Source: Candidula unifasciata
Lineage: Eukaryota; Mollusca; Gastropoda; Stylommatophora; Geomitridae
Direction: 5' to 3'
NCBI GenBank assembly: GCA_905116865.2
Contig: CAJHNH020000813.1
Location: 237,001-301,000, forward strand
Length of the DNA: 64,000 nt
The notes under the pieces are model-generated. The model had not been told where the DNA came from. It did no database searches and was given only the letters and a program-made list of their open reading frames with translations. This document shows positions 1 through 28,569 of this stretch, piece after piece. Within the stretch, counting starts at the first letter, position 1. Every line of letters starts with the position of its first letter. The position numbers and the translations under genes are program-made.

Positions 1-24
1 CCACATAGTTTATGAAAATATTGG

Positions 25-250
25 TCTAGCTGATGTAGCGGCTAGATGCTTGCCTTTGGAACTGAAGGTCATGGGTTTAAATCCTCATGGAGCTAGATTT
101 TTCCCAAAACATGGCTTTGGCTCCCAGGTCAGCCCAGCCTTAAATGGGTACCAGGTAAAGCCCTGAGAAGTAAAGTCGGCCGCCTTGATGTTGACCACAT
201 AACCTACAGAATGCCGATTAATCTGTAAAGTATAGGTCTAACACTGTGTG
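25..250 (+). mobile_element. tRNA-derived SINE (family S1)
   Basis: Short interspersed element with a tRNA-like head. An A-box-like segment (TAGCGGCTAGATGC) is followed by a B-box-like GGGTTTAAATCC near 75-86, then a body containing AAATGGGTACCAG. The same layout recurs at about 7862-8085 and, reversed, at 16095-16300 and 36660-36830. A non-coding, Pol III-type retroposon is inferred from the box structure and copy number. Confidence 0.6.
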
Positions 251-542
251 CCCAATGTACTTAAAGGCATGGAAAGGGTCCTTTACAATACTTTTTAGAA
301 ATGCCTGAAGTGCCAAAGACATAAAAAATGTTCTTTTCTGACTTCACTAATTGTGCTATATAAGCTTCATAGCATTATGTTAGACTGATGTGAACTGGCA
401 AAGCTCAATAGCTATATTTTTATATATTGTGAAATTTTTCATCTCTCTGATCAGTCTTTTAATTTTAAATCTAAACTGCAAAATTTTCACCATAATGTAT
501 TTAAATTCGCAGCTGTGAGTTTTTTTTCCGTTATGCATTCAG

Positions 543-607
543 GCAAACACCCTACTCGGCAGAGTATATTGTACAATTTCTGTTTAAACCAAGTGCAGCT
601 AATAAAG
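543..607 (+). CDS. Putative internal exon of an unrecognised gene
   Basis: The acceptor ATGCATTCAG ends at 542 and the donor GTATGT starts at 608. Read from 544 the exon gives 21 open codons with protein-like composition (starts QTPYSAEYIV). It leaves one base of a split codon, which is exactly what the next candidate exon at 1666 needs. I do not recognise the product. The exon is short, so support rests on splice-site quality and phase agreement. An earlier exon must lie left of the window. Confidence 0.4.
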
Positions 608-732
608 GTATGTCTTCGACCTGATAAAATGGTACCGTACCAGCAAGGAGAACAGTTGCACATAAAAGTCATTTACGTCTCTGTTCAAGTGAAATGCTCA
701 TCATTTAACATTAAATATTACCGAATTATTAT

Positions 733-930
733 TTTGAGGAGTGGCTAGCTGACCGGTAGGATGCTAGACCTGTCATTTGGTAAACCCAGGTTCAGTTCTT
801 TGGTAGGGTGAATCCTAACCTGCTCATGTAATGACAACTGCACTCTCTGTGAGCACTAAATCATCTGGCTGAAGACCATCCTGCTCTACACTGCCCCAAA
901 AATTGGTCAGTGCAGACAGTAAAGATTATT
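733..930 (+). mobile_element. Degenerate tRNA-derived SINE
   Basis: Contains an A-box-like TGGCTAGCTGACCGGTAGGATGC segment (733-760 region) and a B-box-like GGTTCAGTTC. The tail resembles other S1-type copies in the window (for example 31645-31830). It is more diverged than the copy at 25-250. Confidence 0.45.
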
Positions 931-944
931 TTCTTTAGAGTTCA

Positions 945-1532
945 TCTTCAGTATATAGTATGATCAACTGTTGTTTATCTTTAATATATAGTATGATCAA
1001 CTGTTGTTTATCTTCAATATATAGTATGATCAACTGTTGTTTATCTTTAATATATAATATGATCAACTGTTATCTTTAATATATAGTATGATCAACTGTT
1101 GTTTATCTTTAATATATAGTATGATCAACTGTTGTTTATCTTTAATATATAATATGATCAACTGTTTTTTATCTTTAATATATAGTATGATCAACTGTTG
1201 TTTATCTTTAATATATAATATGATCAACTGTTGTTTATCTTTAATATATAATATGATCAACTGTTGTTTATCTTTAATATATAGTATGATCAACTGTTGT
1301 TTATCTTTAATATATAGTATGATCAACTGTTGTTTATCTTTAATATATAGTATGATCAACTGTTGATTATCTTTAATATATAGTATGATCAATTGTTGTT
1401 TATCTTTAATATATAGTATGATCAACTGTTGTTTATCTTCAGTGTATAGTATGATCAACTGTTGTTTATCTTTATTATATAGTATGATCAACTGTTGTTT
1501 ATCTTTAATATATAGTATGATCAACTGTTTAA
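945..1532. repeat. 33-bp minisatellite, about 17-18 copies
   Basis: Tandem units of 33 bp built on ATGATCAACTGTTGTTTATC plus an AT-rich remainder, with few substitutions. Because 33 is divisible by three and the unit has no stop in one frame of each strand, the array is open on both strands: 1063-1524 on the minus strand, and 1088-1366 then 1385-1645 on the plus strand. These are 11-residue repeats. They have no upstream coding exon and are read as by-products of the repeat, not genes. Confidence 0.9.
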
Positions 1533-1665
1533 GTATTGTTAGATTGTTTTGTTCTCAATTTGTTTGGTTCTGTTATCAACGTGTCTTATGCCTGCTGCTG
1601 TACTCTACCATTTGTGTTCATAGATCTGTTCTTTTTCTGAATTAGAGAAATTAATCTTGTTTCAG

Positions 1666-2185
1666 AAAAAATTCTTGAACTTTTGAAATCAAACTCCAGT
1701 TTAAAACAAAATCATAAAAGAACTTTAAAATCAAGAAATCAAATGCATTTCCCCTTATCGATGCGTACGTATGAACCATTAGAGTCCAGTGTTGAAGTGT
1801 TTACAGAGTATGTGAATGATTATGACGCCGTGGAAGATGTTCTGTATCCTACAACGTCGTTAACTAACAGTAAGAAACGACCCCACACAGTGCTTGGTTT
1901 ATCGATGCCAGAAGCAAAGAGAAGACATCGCCAAGCCACAATCAAGCAATCTTGCAAAACTATACATCCAGCACTTCAGAGAAAAGCTTTTACCATGACG
2001 TTAAGGTCACAGTCTAAAAATGCAAAACTCAATAGCAACCAGTCTGCTAGGCAATCTGAACAGCTGTTTGAGCCGGTAGTCAGAAAATCTGACCGGCCTA
2101 CACTATCTAGGCAAGACTGGTTCCAGAAACATAACCTGCTTTGTCCGCAAGTCAGTCATGAGTTAATGAGTGTTCCCCACACACG
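1666..2185 (+). CDS. Putative internal exon of an unrecognised gene
   Basis: The acceptor TTGTTTCAG ends at 1665 and the donor GTATGT starts at 2186. The 520-bp exon is open throughout. It starts with two bases completing a codon, matching the phase left by 543-607, and ends after two bases of a codon, matching the acceptor at 4767. The product is lysine/arginine/serine-rich with an acidic patch near the middle (EYVNDYDAVEDV) and a basic stretch (KKRPH, AKRRHRQ) that could be a nuclear localisation signal. No domain is recognised. The N-terminal low-complexity part of an ATAD2-type protein is one possibility, but nothing in it is diagnostic. Confidence 0.55.
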
Positions 2186-2435
2186 GTATGTCATGTCTGT
2201 GAGCTGTCTTGTTGCCAACAGTCATATTTTGTTTTCATTATTTCTCTACTTTTTCCAGTTGTGAAAAATGTTGGTAGTGTGTATACTGATGTTTGTGTGT
2301 GTGTTAACATCTGTAAATTGCCCCTGTCTTTGTAAATCAGAATAGAATTTTATACAATTTGTTATGAGAGCTGTTGTTGAGAATCTCTACCAAAAGGACT
2401 AGGCAGCTACCAACCAAGAAGGGACACCTGAATTA

Positions 2436-3690
2436 ATGAAACAACATTTGCCTAGTATGTATATACTGTTCCAAAATAAAATGGACACAGGTGCAGTGGC
2501 AATTGATCTTGAGGGTGCTTACGATCGAGTCAGATACAGAAACATTCTACACATGCTGCTGAAAATGCAAGTCTGTCCCTGGATTGTTAACTGGGTGGCA
2601 GTGGTCCGGTATGAATACAAGGTAGCCTTTATTGAGGAAGGGCTCCTGGACCTCAGACTCATGTACTATCACGCCCGGTTTACCCCAGGGTCCAGTCATT
2701 TCACCTGTACTCAATAATGTATACACAAGTAGGATTGTAGCCATTGAGACACCAGGAATTGGAAGGGTGCTCACATGTGCAGACCATGTCTGGCATATCG
2801 ACAGTGCAGAAATAGGAAGAGGATATCAAGTGATGTTGGATACAATTTATGGTTATGATTGGTGTAAAGACACAGGATGTTTGATAAAAATGAATAAAGC
2901 ATCAACATTATGGTGTTCATTGGACAATAGAATAGTCAAAGCAGATGTCCCCAAGATCACAGTAAATGAAGAATTCACCAAAAGGGCAAATGCACTAAAA
3001 TATCTAGGACTGACCCTCAACAGAAGCCAGTCTTTCAAGAATCACATTGATGCGGTCATCATAGGAGCAAAGACAGACAATAATGCACTGAAGGATATGG
3101 CCGCTGCGGACATAGAAAGTGGGATGTTGTACACATTCAGCCAGTGCCTAATGTCAGTCATTATTTATGGTCTGGGGATGCTAACTGTCAAAAACTTGGA
3201 GAAATTAGAACATATACAGATTCAGGATATGCTACCCATTGCTGACAAGCATAGAGAAAACTGGAAACTATCTTAGAGTTGCAAGTGATACAGAACATTT
3301 TCTTCATAGTGAATTGGACACTGAGAAAGGTAACAGACTAGGGGCAGATCCTGGATGGCCCAAGCTGAAAAGACAGTAAACTGCAACATTGAAGAGATTA
3401 GCTGAGGAAAGGAATGGGTAAAGGGACTGAGGAGAATGGAGGTTGTGGTGGTAACTGCAGCATTCCAATTAGTGGGGGGGAAACGCTAAGCCAGACATGT
3501 TGTCATGCTGTCAGAATCACAGAGCATGCTCAGGAATGTGGAATGTTTTCTTGGTATGGAATTGATTGTATCAGTCAGGAGTGTACAGATGGTGATTTTA
3601 CCCAGGCTATGCCAGCATATTTGGGAATGAGCAGGCAGATAGGTTCCCTCGAATAGCACCACTGGGTTATGTACTGTGACTCGCAAGACA
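2436..3690 (+). mobile_element. Dead non-LTR retrotransposon (RT + RNase H relic)
   Basis: Reverse transcriptase blocks are visible in two frames. An AIDLEGAYDRV motif is followed by PGLPQGPVISP after a frameshift near 2632, then a decayed catalytic box (CADHV where LINEs have [FY]ADD), then a thumb region with LKYLGL. After a stop at 3274-3276 further decayed sequence reaches an RNase H-like end: PGYASIFGNEQADR is readable near 3601-3650. Frameshifts, the stop and the lost catalytic aspartate show it is inactive. It lies in the intron between candidate exons 1666-2185 and 4767-5026. Confidence 0.8.
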
Positions 3691-3929
3691 GAGGGGATGG
3701 GGTAATAGGTAAAATGGAAGATACTGGACTCCTTAGGGAGCGTTTACAGGCTCTGGGTGCCATTCGAGGGAAGGGCAAGATGAGTAGTTAACTAGATGAT
3801 TGCAGGCACTTAACCAGATGATAATCGCCATGACCAATATGGAGGCTCTTCTTTGCCTGTTGGGGAAGGAGACAGCTATTATGGGTTTGTCCTGATTGCT
3901 GTGACATGGAATCTTTAACCAGTTGTTAT

Positions 3930-4490
3930 TGTTTGCTAACTGGCTGTAAAGTAAATATTTTGTCAGTAAGCGCTGACTGGCTGTAAAGTACTTGTATATA
4001 TGTTGTCAAGGAGTCCCGACTGGCTGTAAATGAGCGCTGACTGGTTGTAAAGTGTATATTTTGTCACTGATTGCTGACTTGCTGTAAAGTGTATGTTTTG
4101 TTATTAAGTGCTGACTTGCTGTAAATTATATATTTTGTAAATGAGTGCTGACTGGCTGGAAATTACTTGTAAATATTTTGTAAGCTGACTTACTCTTAAC
4201 TATAATGTTTTGTTGAGTGCTGACTGGTATAAAGTACTTGTATATATTTTGTTAGTGAGTGCTGACAGGCTGTGAAGTACTTGTATATATATTGTCAAGG
4301 AGTCCTGACTTGCTGTAAATGAGCGCTGACTGGTTGTAAAGTGTATATTTTGTCACTGATTGCTGACTGGCTGTATATAAGTTGTCTATGAGCGCTGACT
4401 GGCTGTAAAGGGCTTGTAAATACATTGTCAAGAAAAGCTGACTAGCTGTAAAGTACTTTTATATGTCTTAAAGAGTGCTGATTGGCTGTA
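3930..4490. repeat. Degenerate tandem repeat, roughly 40-bp unit
   Basis: About a dozen imperfect units built on GAGTGCTGACTGGCTGTAAA followed by an AT-rich stretch (TATATTTTGT). Spacing varies between units, indicating an old and partly eroded array. It runs directly into the (AT)n tract. Confidence 0.75.
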
Positions 4491-4495
4491 AAGAA

Positions 4496-4634
<139 letters not shown>

Positions 4635-4766
4635 CAATATATTATACAGTACATTTTTGTCATTTTGCTTTGACGGAAAGAATCACTTTTTAGTTTACAT
4701 ACACGTTAGAACAGTTCGGGGTTAACCGTGACTTTTTTTTTTTCAAAGCACATGTGCAGATTTCAG

Positions 4767-5026
4767 GGAATTGAGAAGTAGATCTAGCCCAAGATTGTTT
4801 TGTGGCACTCACCAAATGTTATATAAGAATTACCGTCACCTGCATGCTAACAAAACACCTGTCCGAAAATTTGCTGTACCTCTGAACATACATCATTTGC
4901 ACCGGAGAGTGTCTTCTCGCAAACATATCAGTTGTCGGAGGTCACGAAGTGCCAGCATGATACCAGAATGCAGTTGGAGACACTGCCGTTATCCTCTAAG
5001 GTCTAGGTTTTCAAACCCGAATTCAG
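4767..5026 (+). CDS. Putative internal exon of an unrecognised gene
   Basis: The acceptor ATTTCAG ends at 4766 and the donor GTGAAA starts at 5027. The 260-bp exon supplies the single base needed to finish the codon split at 2185 and leaves one base at its end. It encodes an arginine/serine/histidine-rich segment (RSRSSPRLF near the start, RRSRSAS in the middle), a composition typical of disordered nuclear proteins. Three downstream acceptors (7384, 7533 and the ATAD2-like exon at 8174) are all in the phase this donor requires, so its true partner cannot be decided from sequence alone. Confidence 0.5.
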
Positions 5027-5184
5027 GTGAAACAAGGAAAACAATAGGTTATTCAGTTTCTGTTGTTTACTGTTTTTCATTCTTTGCTCTTTTACAGTTG
5101 ATGAATAATTTTATTAACTTCATTGTAACGAGTTCCCCAGTTGAGCCACTACCCCCCTATTAAGCTTGTTTTAAAAGTCAACCA

Positions 5185-5380
5185 GTTATGGGTGTATCTT
5201 TTGAAGTGGAGTGCATCTGTCTCAAAGAAGTGAGGAAACTGCAGTCTGCACACAGATAAACAGATCTGTAAAATGGATGTGCACACAAAACTCAATTTCT
5301 GGAACAAGACCAAAGCCCATAAGTGGATGACATCCAGAACCTTTTGCCAGAGTTTAGTGAAGTGTGAGTTCTACTGGGGG
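5185..5380 (+). mobile_element. GAA-tailed interspersed repeat, family A (tail not retained)
   Basis: Matches the body shared by about fifteen copies in the window: AGTGCATCTGTCTCA-like start, ATGGATGTGCA, TCTGGAACAAGACC, and CAGAGTTTA near the 3' end. In the + orientation full copies end in GAAGAAGAAG. Confidence 0.6.
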
Positions 5381-5399
5381 TGAATACAAAGAAGGAGAT

Positions 5400-7383
5400 G
5401 ATTGTAATGAGTTGTTTGAAAAGTGTGTTATGAAAGGTTGTGTTTGTTAATGATGTTGTTGGTATATTGTAAATGCTAATGAGTGAGATTCATGGGTACA
5501 TAGGGGACTTATGTGGCCAGTCTTGGCATGGAATGTTCTCGTTCATTGCAAGCAGGGAATTGTCAAATGGAATTCAGTTCAGTGTTTTCTAGCTTGTCTT
5601 TGTTGAACTGCTGCTGCTATATTTTTTGGCTGCCTTACATGCCATTGCTCCCCATCTGAGAAGTAAACCTAGGATGCAAATTCAAATGCAGTGGTTTCGC
5701 ATATCGGACCAGTGCCAAATTCCTTCAGTGAAATATTGATATTTTCCTTGAAATTTATTTTCAGTCCGGCCTTGGGAACATTTTCATATTTGTAGCTTGT
5801 TGTAGAAGATTCTTATAAGTAGGTGGTAAAGGATGGATGAAAGAATGGCTAATGGTGCAAAAAATTTGATTTTATTGAGGAAGTATTGTGTAGTGTTAAA
5901 TTTTTATTTTTTCTAAATTCTCGTAGTGTTCACAAATATATGTTTTTTTACCACTGCTACCTAATAAGTTGGTTGTGACTCCCTTCTGCCCCCCACACCA
6001 CAAAAGTGGTAAATACAGGCAGCAGTAATGGCCCATGTGAAGAGCAGTTACACATTCCTCTAGTGGAGGTGACATATCCATTTATGGAACACATTAATTG
6101 GAACTGCCTTTGATTGACACATCATTTCTATAGTTTTTACTATAAAAATATCATGGGAATATATATATATATTCTATAGTTTTTACTAAACTTGATTATT
6201 CCCATCACCACAATAGATTGATCTATAAAAGTTGTGTCTAATACCAAATTCTTGATGTGCTGATGGCACAAAGAGGATCCCTTACTTTTATTTACATTTG
6301 CTGCATTGTGCATACATATTTATTACATGCATGTTTCACCTTTAAATAACTAGATAAAGCAGACAACATCCAACAGATTTGAAGATCTAATTAAGGAAAA
6401 AGGGTGAATATCCCCTTTCTCCCATATTTTTTGTGTGTTAAACCTCTGTCAACCAGATGATCAGATACTTACACTCATGTTCCTTTTGATCAAATACTTA
6501 CAGCCAGCTAGATTTATGCTGGTTGATTGATTTTCTTATATTCTACAAACAGACAAAAACTTACAACTGTTGATTTAGTGTTGCTTGTTGAATTATTTTC
6601 TCTCTCAAAGTTTTCAATTTTGAATTTCATGCATAAGGCTGCTTTATTTTGATTTGGTCTGAGCACCATTCAGAAAGCAGTGACAAACTACTGAACATAA
6701 AATTATCAACTAAAACCCCCAAAAAACTGGCAATAAATGCTGGGCTTGGCTTACAACATCTTGGAAAAGCCTTGCAGCTAAGTGTGACTGTTTAACTTTT
6801 GCAGGCCCATACATTTTGACAGACTTGGCTTGCATTAATTTCTTTTTACTAAAATGGCAATAGACAATGTAGTAATATATTTCTAATCCTTAAAAAAAAA
6901 AGTATATATCTTTTAAAGCGGAATAAATGTACATTTTGAATAAATGTACATTTTGAACCTGATGATATGTTTTTGTTTAATACTGTTACAGTAACTAGGA
7001 AAGAAGAATTCAGCAGGTGTTAAGTTTACAAAGACACAATTTTACAAATCTTCACTTACCATGGTTTTGCAGCCACAACAGCAGTGAATATCTAAATTTG
7101 AGAATAACACTTAAAAGTTTGTTCAATTTCCTAACAAATTCCAAAGTTATAATGTTTCTGGGTTAGTTTGGCACTCAGAGACCCTAAGTTTTCACAGAGT
7201 GCTAAACAAAATTTCAAATCACAATTGGCAGAATAATGGACCATTTACACACATAGTATTTACTGTGTACAGTTATATACAGACTGTAGCTGCAGTGATT
7301 TCATTGTAGCTTAACCTTAATATGATACTGTCTGAAACAGTCCTTTGGATGCAAATTTGGGTGACTATTACATTCTTTTGCAG
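5400..7383. other. Intron/intergenic stretch, nothing recognised
   Basis: AT-rich DNA without a convincing ORF. A short (AT)n occurs near 6160-6172 and a 15-bp direct duplication near 6927-6957. I searched it for AAA+ ATPase signatures (Walker A, Walker B, arginine finger) expected upstream of the ATAD2 bromodomain exon and saw none. Confidence 0.5.
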
Positions 7384-7421
7384 ATGAAATGGGTCCTCCT
7401 GGGTTTACCTCGTTAGACTGA
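7384..7421 (+). CDS. Candidate alternative terminal exon (short)
   Basis: The acceptor TTCTTTTGCAG ends at 7383. Joined to the base left by the donor at 5026, it reads 12 codons (DEMGPPGFTSLD) then TGA at 7419-7421. The GPPG is not a Walker A motif, since no GK[ST] follows. The open stretch is so short that chance is a real explanation. 7533-7804 is the better terminal exon. Confidence 0.2.
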
Positions 7422-7532
7422 ACAGCTGCCGCTCATGTGAATTCACCGTCTGAATCACTTCTCCGAAAAAATCTATTTTATTATCATTATCAGAACTAAA
7501 AACATCTGACCTAAACAATTTCAGAGCTTCAG

Positions 7533-7804
7533 CCGCAGAAGGACGCATTTTGTGGTCTGAACTTGTGGTTGGAACGATGGATGGTATCTATAGCCATAAT
7601 AACACAAAATTAGAAAATCCACTTTCTGAAAATTACGCTACCAGTTGGAACCAAAAATCTGCGAACATAGACTTGTACGCAAAGAAAGATGTTGGAGTAA
7701 CCTTCTCTGAATACTTTAATGGTAGTTCTGAACTAATACAGAGCCGTATGCAAATCTGTATGTACAAGGCACACGATCCACGCAGACAGTGTTGTTTGGG
7801 CTAA
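7533..7804 (+). CDS. Candidate terminal exon of the unrecognised upstream gene
   Basis: The acceptor GAGCTTCAG ends at 7532. The exon is in the phase required by the donor at 5026 and stays open for 90 codons to TAA at 7802-7804. The residues are mixed and not low-complexity (ILWSELVVGTMDGIY near the start, a C-terminal RMQICMYKAHD segment). No family is recognised. A SINE begins about 60 bp downstream. No clear AATAAA follows, which weakens the terminal-exon reading. Confidence 0.35.
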
Positions 7805-7861
7805 TCGGAACTTCTCTATTAACACACACAGTGTTGCTCAGGCCTAAAAGAGTTAAGGGAA

Positions 7862-8085
7862 CGACCGTGATGTAGCGGCCAGATGCTCACCTGCCGATCC
7901 CAAGGTCTTGTGTTCAAATCCGCATGGAGCCGGATGTTTTCATACATGACCTTAGCTCCCGCATTGACCCAGCCTTTTATGGGGATCAGGCAAAGACCTG
8001 GGAAGTAAAGATGGCTGGCGTGAAGTTAACCACATCGCCCATCAAGGGCTGGTTGTTCTATAAACATGTGAGTCTATCCTCATAT
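7862..8085 (+). mobile_element. tRNA-derived SINE (family S1)
   Basis: Well-preserved copy of the element at 25-250. It has TGTAGCGGCCAGATGC as the A-box region, TGTTCAAATCCGCATGG as the B-box region, and a body with CTGGGAAGTAAAGATGGCTGGCGTG. It lies about 90 bp upstream of the first ATAD2-like exon. Confidence 0.7.
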
Positions 8086-8173
8086 GCTTGATGAGCCACT
8101 GGCGTGTAGAAGGACTTTTACCTTACACTGGATTATCATGTTCAACTATCTTCAAATATTTTTCATTGTCTAG

Positions 8174-25171
<16,998 letters not shown>

Positions 25172-26500
25172 TTTTATAGTCCACCCCAAGAGCATCTACG
25201 CTCCTTCAGGGACATATTTATTTTCATTGCCTTTGACATTTGAACAATGTGTGTATGTGTACAGTTTAACTCTTTCAGTACCAGGCAGGTGGTCTTTCAG
25301 CATGTTATGAATTAAGAAGTTGTTAACTTTAACGTATGTTTGGGTCTGGGGAGTTAAAATAATAACACTGTGGCACTGGAGGAATTGTAAGAATTGGGGC
25401 AGACTGGCTATGTAAAATGGCTAAATGGGTCACAGTTATTTCACACTTGTATCCCTCCCCTGTGTACTTTATGGTGCCCCAATTTTAACTTCTTTTAAGG
25501 CTGAACCGGTCTCTAGGATTTGAACCTTCAAATTTATATCCAGAGTAAGTTTGTAATTTCAAGGTGATCAGACCTTCGGGTAACAGCCCCGAGGGGGAAT
25601 AAACCAGGCAGTTGAGAAAAGTGTATCATGTCAGTTGAAACAATCATGCTGATTTGCTTGGTACTAAATGAGTTTTGCCTGTTGCAATCTGTGTTGCATA
25701 AGAGGAAACCTCCGCAAGCATTTGATAACTAACCAAATGGCAGCAACATCTTATTTTAAAGGAACATCTGTTAGTTTTCCACTCTTTACTTCCGATAAAT
25801 GGCATTAAGAAAACAAGATCAGGCAGCACTTATATTCATCTTGTATGACTTTTCCTAGACATGAATATGAACTTTATGAAGAGGTTTTGTAGTTAGCGAA
25901 TCTGTTAGTTTTATTGTGGTAGCAGTTTTGTTTGTGCGTGTGTGTGTGTTGTTCATATATCTGTATAAAAAAAAATGTATGAGGTGCATGAAGGTTAAAA
26001 CTGACAGCACAAATATTGTCATAATGCATTTATTTGTGAACGAACAACAGTTTTAAACTGTACCATGTGACATTTGTCTTTGTTGCTTCTCCCGTTTCCA
26101 TCATTGAAGGCTATGCAGGAAACACAGTTAAGAATTCTTGTTCAGATGATGAAAGTTTTTTTTTTTTTTTTTTTATGACTGGAGTAAATATAAAACAAAC
26201 AAAACTCTAGGCTGCACAGTTTATGGCAACTGCATTAGCCATATGACCCTACATCATCTGACTCGAGAGATTAGGCCCCCCACCCTCCCCCATTGTGTCC
26301 TACACCGGACTAAGATATTAAACACAACGATTTTTCATCACTATACTCACATAAATTTCAGCCTCTCTCTTTGGTTTTTGTAGTGAAAGGGTTAATAGCA
26401 AACATTGCAAAAAGTAGATGTCCTAAGCAACAACATAACATTGAAATGAAGACAGCCTTCCCAGTGTCTGATGTAATTTGTTGTTATTTTAAAGCCCCAC
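25172..26500 (+). other. ATAD2-like 3' UTR and downstream DNA
   Basis: Begins after TAG 25171. An AATAAA hexamer lies at 25598-25603 in a GGGGGAATAAACC context and is a candidate polyadenylation signal, giving a 3' UTR of roughly 430-450 bp. A longer UTR is possible. A T(~19) run occurs near 26156-26174. No coding sequence recognised. Confidence 0.4.
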
Positions 26501-26547
26501 CCCGGCTGTGGCCGGGGGTCCCTAATATAACCTAACAGTTGAACGGA

Positions 26548-26642
26548 GTTTCTGGGACCTGTCCCCGGGTGATTCTCATCTGAATGGTCGCACTTTGTGT
26601 CACCAGGTGTTTATTCCTTAGTGTGATGTCGTGGTGGGTTGA
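26548..26642 (-). mobile_element. Second TTAA-type short element (family M2), diverged copy
   Basis: Reverse-complement relative of 36376-36483: shares GTTTCTGGGAC, CGGGTGATTCTCATC and CACCAGGTGT, ending in GGTGGGTTGAA. Diverged and without intact TTAA ends. Confidence 0.5.
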
Positions 26643-26819
26643 ACATCAGTCAGTCGACAACATCAAACAGATAAGAAAAAATATATATAGATACAGTTCC
26701 CATGAAGCACAGTAAACTTCTTATTATTGCAAGCTATTTTGAATAAGATAAGAAAAATGTTTTGTTAATGTAAATTGAAAACTGCTTCCTTTCATCCTCT
26801 TTATGAAGTCAAATATTTT

Positions 26820-27160
26820 AAGATAGCAGTATTCCAGTATATGCTTGTTGTGTCAGTGGTATATGTGCTTGTTGTGTCAGCGGCAGTCCTCCACTGTATG
26901 CTAGTTGTGGAAATTCTCCATTGTATGCTGCTTTGTCAGTGGCATTGTTCCCCTATGTTTGCCATGTTGTGTCAGTGGAAGGCCTCCACTGTATACCTGT
27001 TGTATATCAGTGGCATTGTTTTGCTGTATCTTTGTTGTATCAGTGGAATTCCTCCACTGGATGCTTGCTTAGTCAGTGGCAGTGTTTCGCTGTGAGGTTG
27101 TTGTGTAAATTGTAGAAGTATTCCACTGTATGCTTGTTATGTGAGTGTTCTATTATGTAC
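26820..27160. repeat. Degenerate tandem repeat, roughly 40-45 bp unit
   Basis: Repeated modules of GTCAGTGGCATTGTT, CTCCACTGTATGC and TTGTTGTGTCAGTGG in variable order, about eight times. ORFs rich in Val/Leu/Cys over this stretch are repeat artefacts. Confidence 0.75.
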
Positions 27161-27164
27161 TTGG

Positions 27165-28255
27165 TGTGTAAGTTGTTTTGTTGGCAGTTTTCATCAGTTT
27201 GCATGGGACTGAGACTTTTTATTTGCCAACGTATAATTAAGAATACACTTTAAATGCTCATGAAATTTTTCACTTGTGTATAAACGTTTTTTTTTTTTTC
27301 ATTTTAATTTAAGAAATCCTGATCACATTTCTGTGTTTTATCCCCATGTTTTGCTTTCTTTGTTTCCTCCCAGACATTATGTTACAGCTCAATCTTTGTG
27401 GCATCTAGAGATAGTGAAATCTGACATTTGCAGACATTCAAAAAAGATATATAGCAATGGCATCACCTTTCTAAAGAACCAAGTGCACTTTTCTGCAGTG
27501 AAATCTTGAAAAGGGAGAAAAGTATTCATGCTCTTGCCATTGTACTGATAATACTCCTTTTTAAAAAAAAATTGATAATTTATAACACCAGTATGTTGGA
27601 GAAACATATTGGCTTCCTTTTGTTAGTCTACTGGGATTGTTGTCACTAAAGATGCTAAATATATTTGACTAGCCGTTATTGAAAGGCAGCTGGTGGTGAT
27701 CAGTCATTAGTTTGATGTGTCTCAGTTAACATGGTCTGGCTAGTGATACGAATGCCTGCAAGCTTGGGCCATGTAGTGACCATCGGTCCCAAGATATTAG
27801 TGTCCTATTAAATCATCTGGTTCTGACATTTGGAGAAGGATGATCATTTTGTAGTTCTGGAAGGTATCAGAAGTCAAGCAGATGGTGGCCGCCATTCTTT
27901 GTGTCAAGGAATTGATTGTGTTTTATTAAGTTCATTGTGAATTTCAGGTGCACTCACAGCTAAAAGTCATGTAGGCCTGCAGCTCTTCCTGCATTTTTAC
28001 AGTATTTGTAATTGTATATGTTTTTTTTTATGTGATAGGCAGAAAGGTTGATGCTGTCAGAGTAAATCCGTGAGTGCTTGGTCTTTCCCACCAGTTGCCA
28101 TTGTGCATAATTGCAGATCATTCTATATGTATAATCATCTCTTTCAGTCTCCTGCTTGCTCTGAAATGCAGAGCCCTGGTTCAGGTACACTAGTATGTGC
28201 TGTGATAATTCATCAGTTATCAGTACAAGATTTCCTAACTTAACCTCATCACAGT
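27165..28255. other. Intergenic DNA, nothing recognised
   Basis: AT-rich. No LINE, SINE or exon that I could support. Confidence 0.5.
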
Positions 28256-28260
28256 AGATA

Positions 28261-28476
28261 GCAGACAGACATAGGAACATGAGACCACTGACATCTGGTC
28301 AGTTTCTGTATAGTCCATATTCTGGGCTGCTCTCAGTGTATTTCATTGTGCTGATCACAGAAGCGAGCAGACAGACATAGGAACATGAGACCACTGACAT
28401 CTGGTCAGTTTCTGTATAGTCCATATTCTGGGCTGCTCTCAGTGTATTTCATTGTGCTGATCACAGAAGCGAGCAG
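28261..28476. repeat. Perfect 106-bp tandem duplication
   Basis: The segment starting GCAGACAGACATAGGAACAT at 28261 recurs at 28367, and the two copies read the same through CACAGAAGCGAGCAG. The identity suggests a very recent duplication or an assembly duplication. Confidence 0.9.
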
Positions 28477-28569
28477 GATAACATTTGACTTCATTCAAGC
28501 TGACAGAAAGAGCACTTTAACACATTAGGCAATTTGTATTTGTCATCATTTATAGTGTTAGGCGAGCAC

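Noticed and set aside
1063..1524. 153-codon minus-strand ORF with 11-residue repeats
   Set aside because: Direct consequence of the 33-bp minisatellite; the opposite strand is equally open.
7384..7421. GPPG as a Walker A motif of the missing ATAD2 ATPase
   Set aside because: The following residues are FTSLD and a stop; the required GK[ST] is absent.
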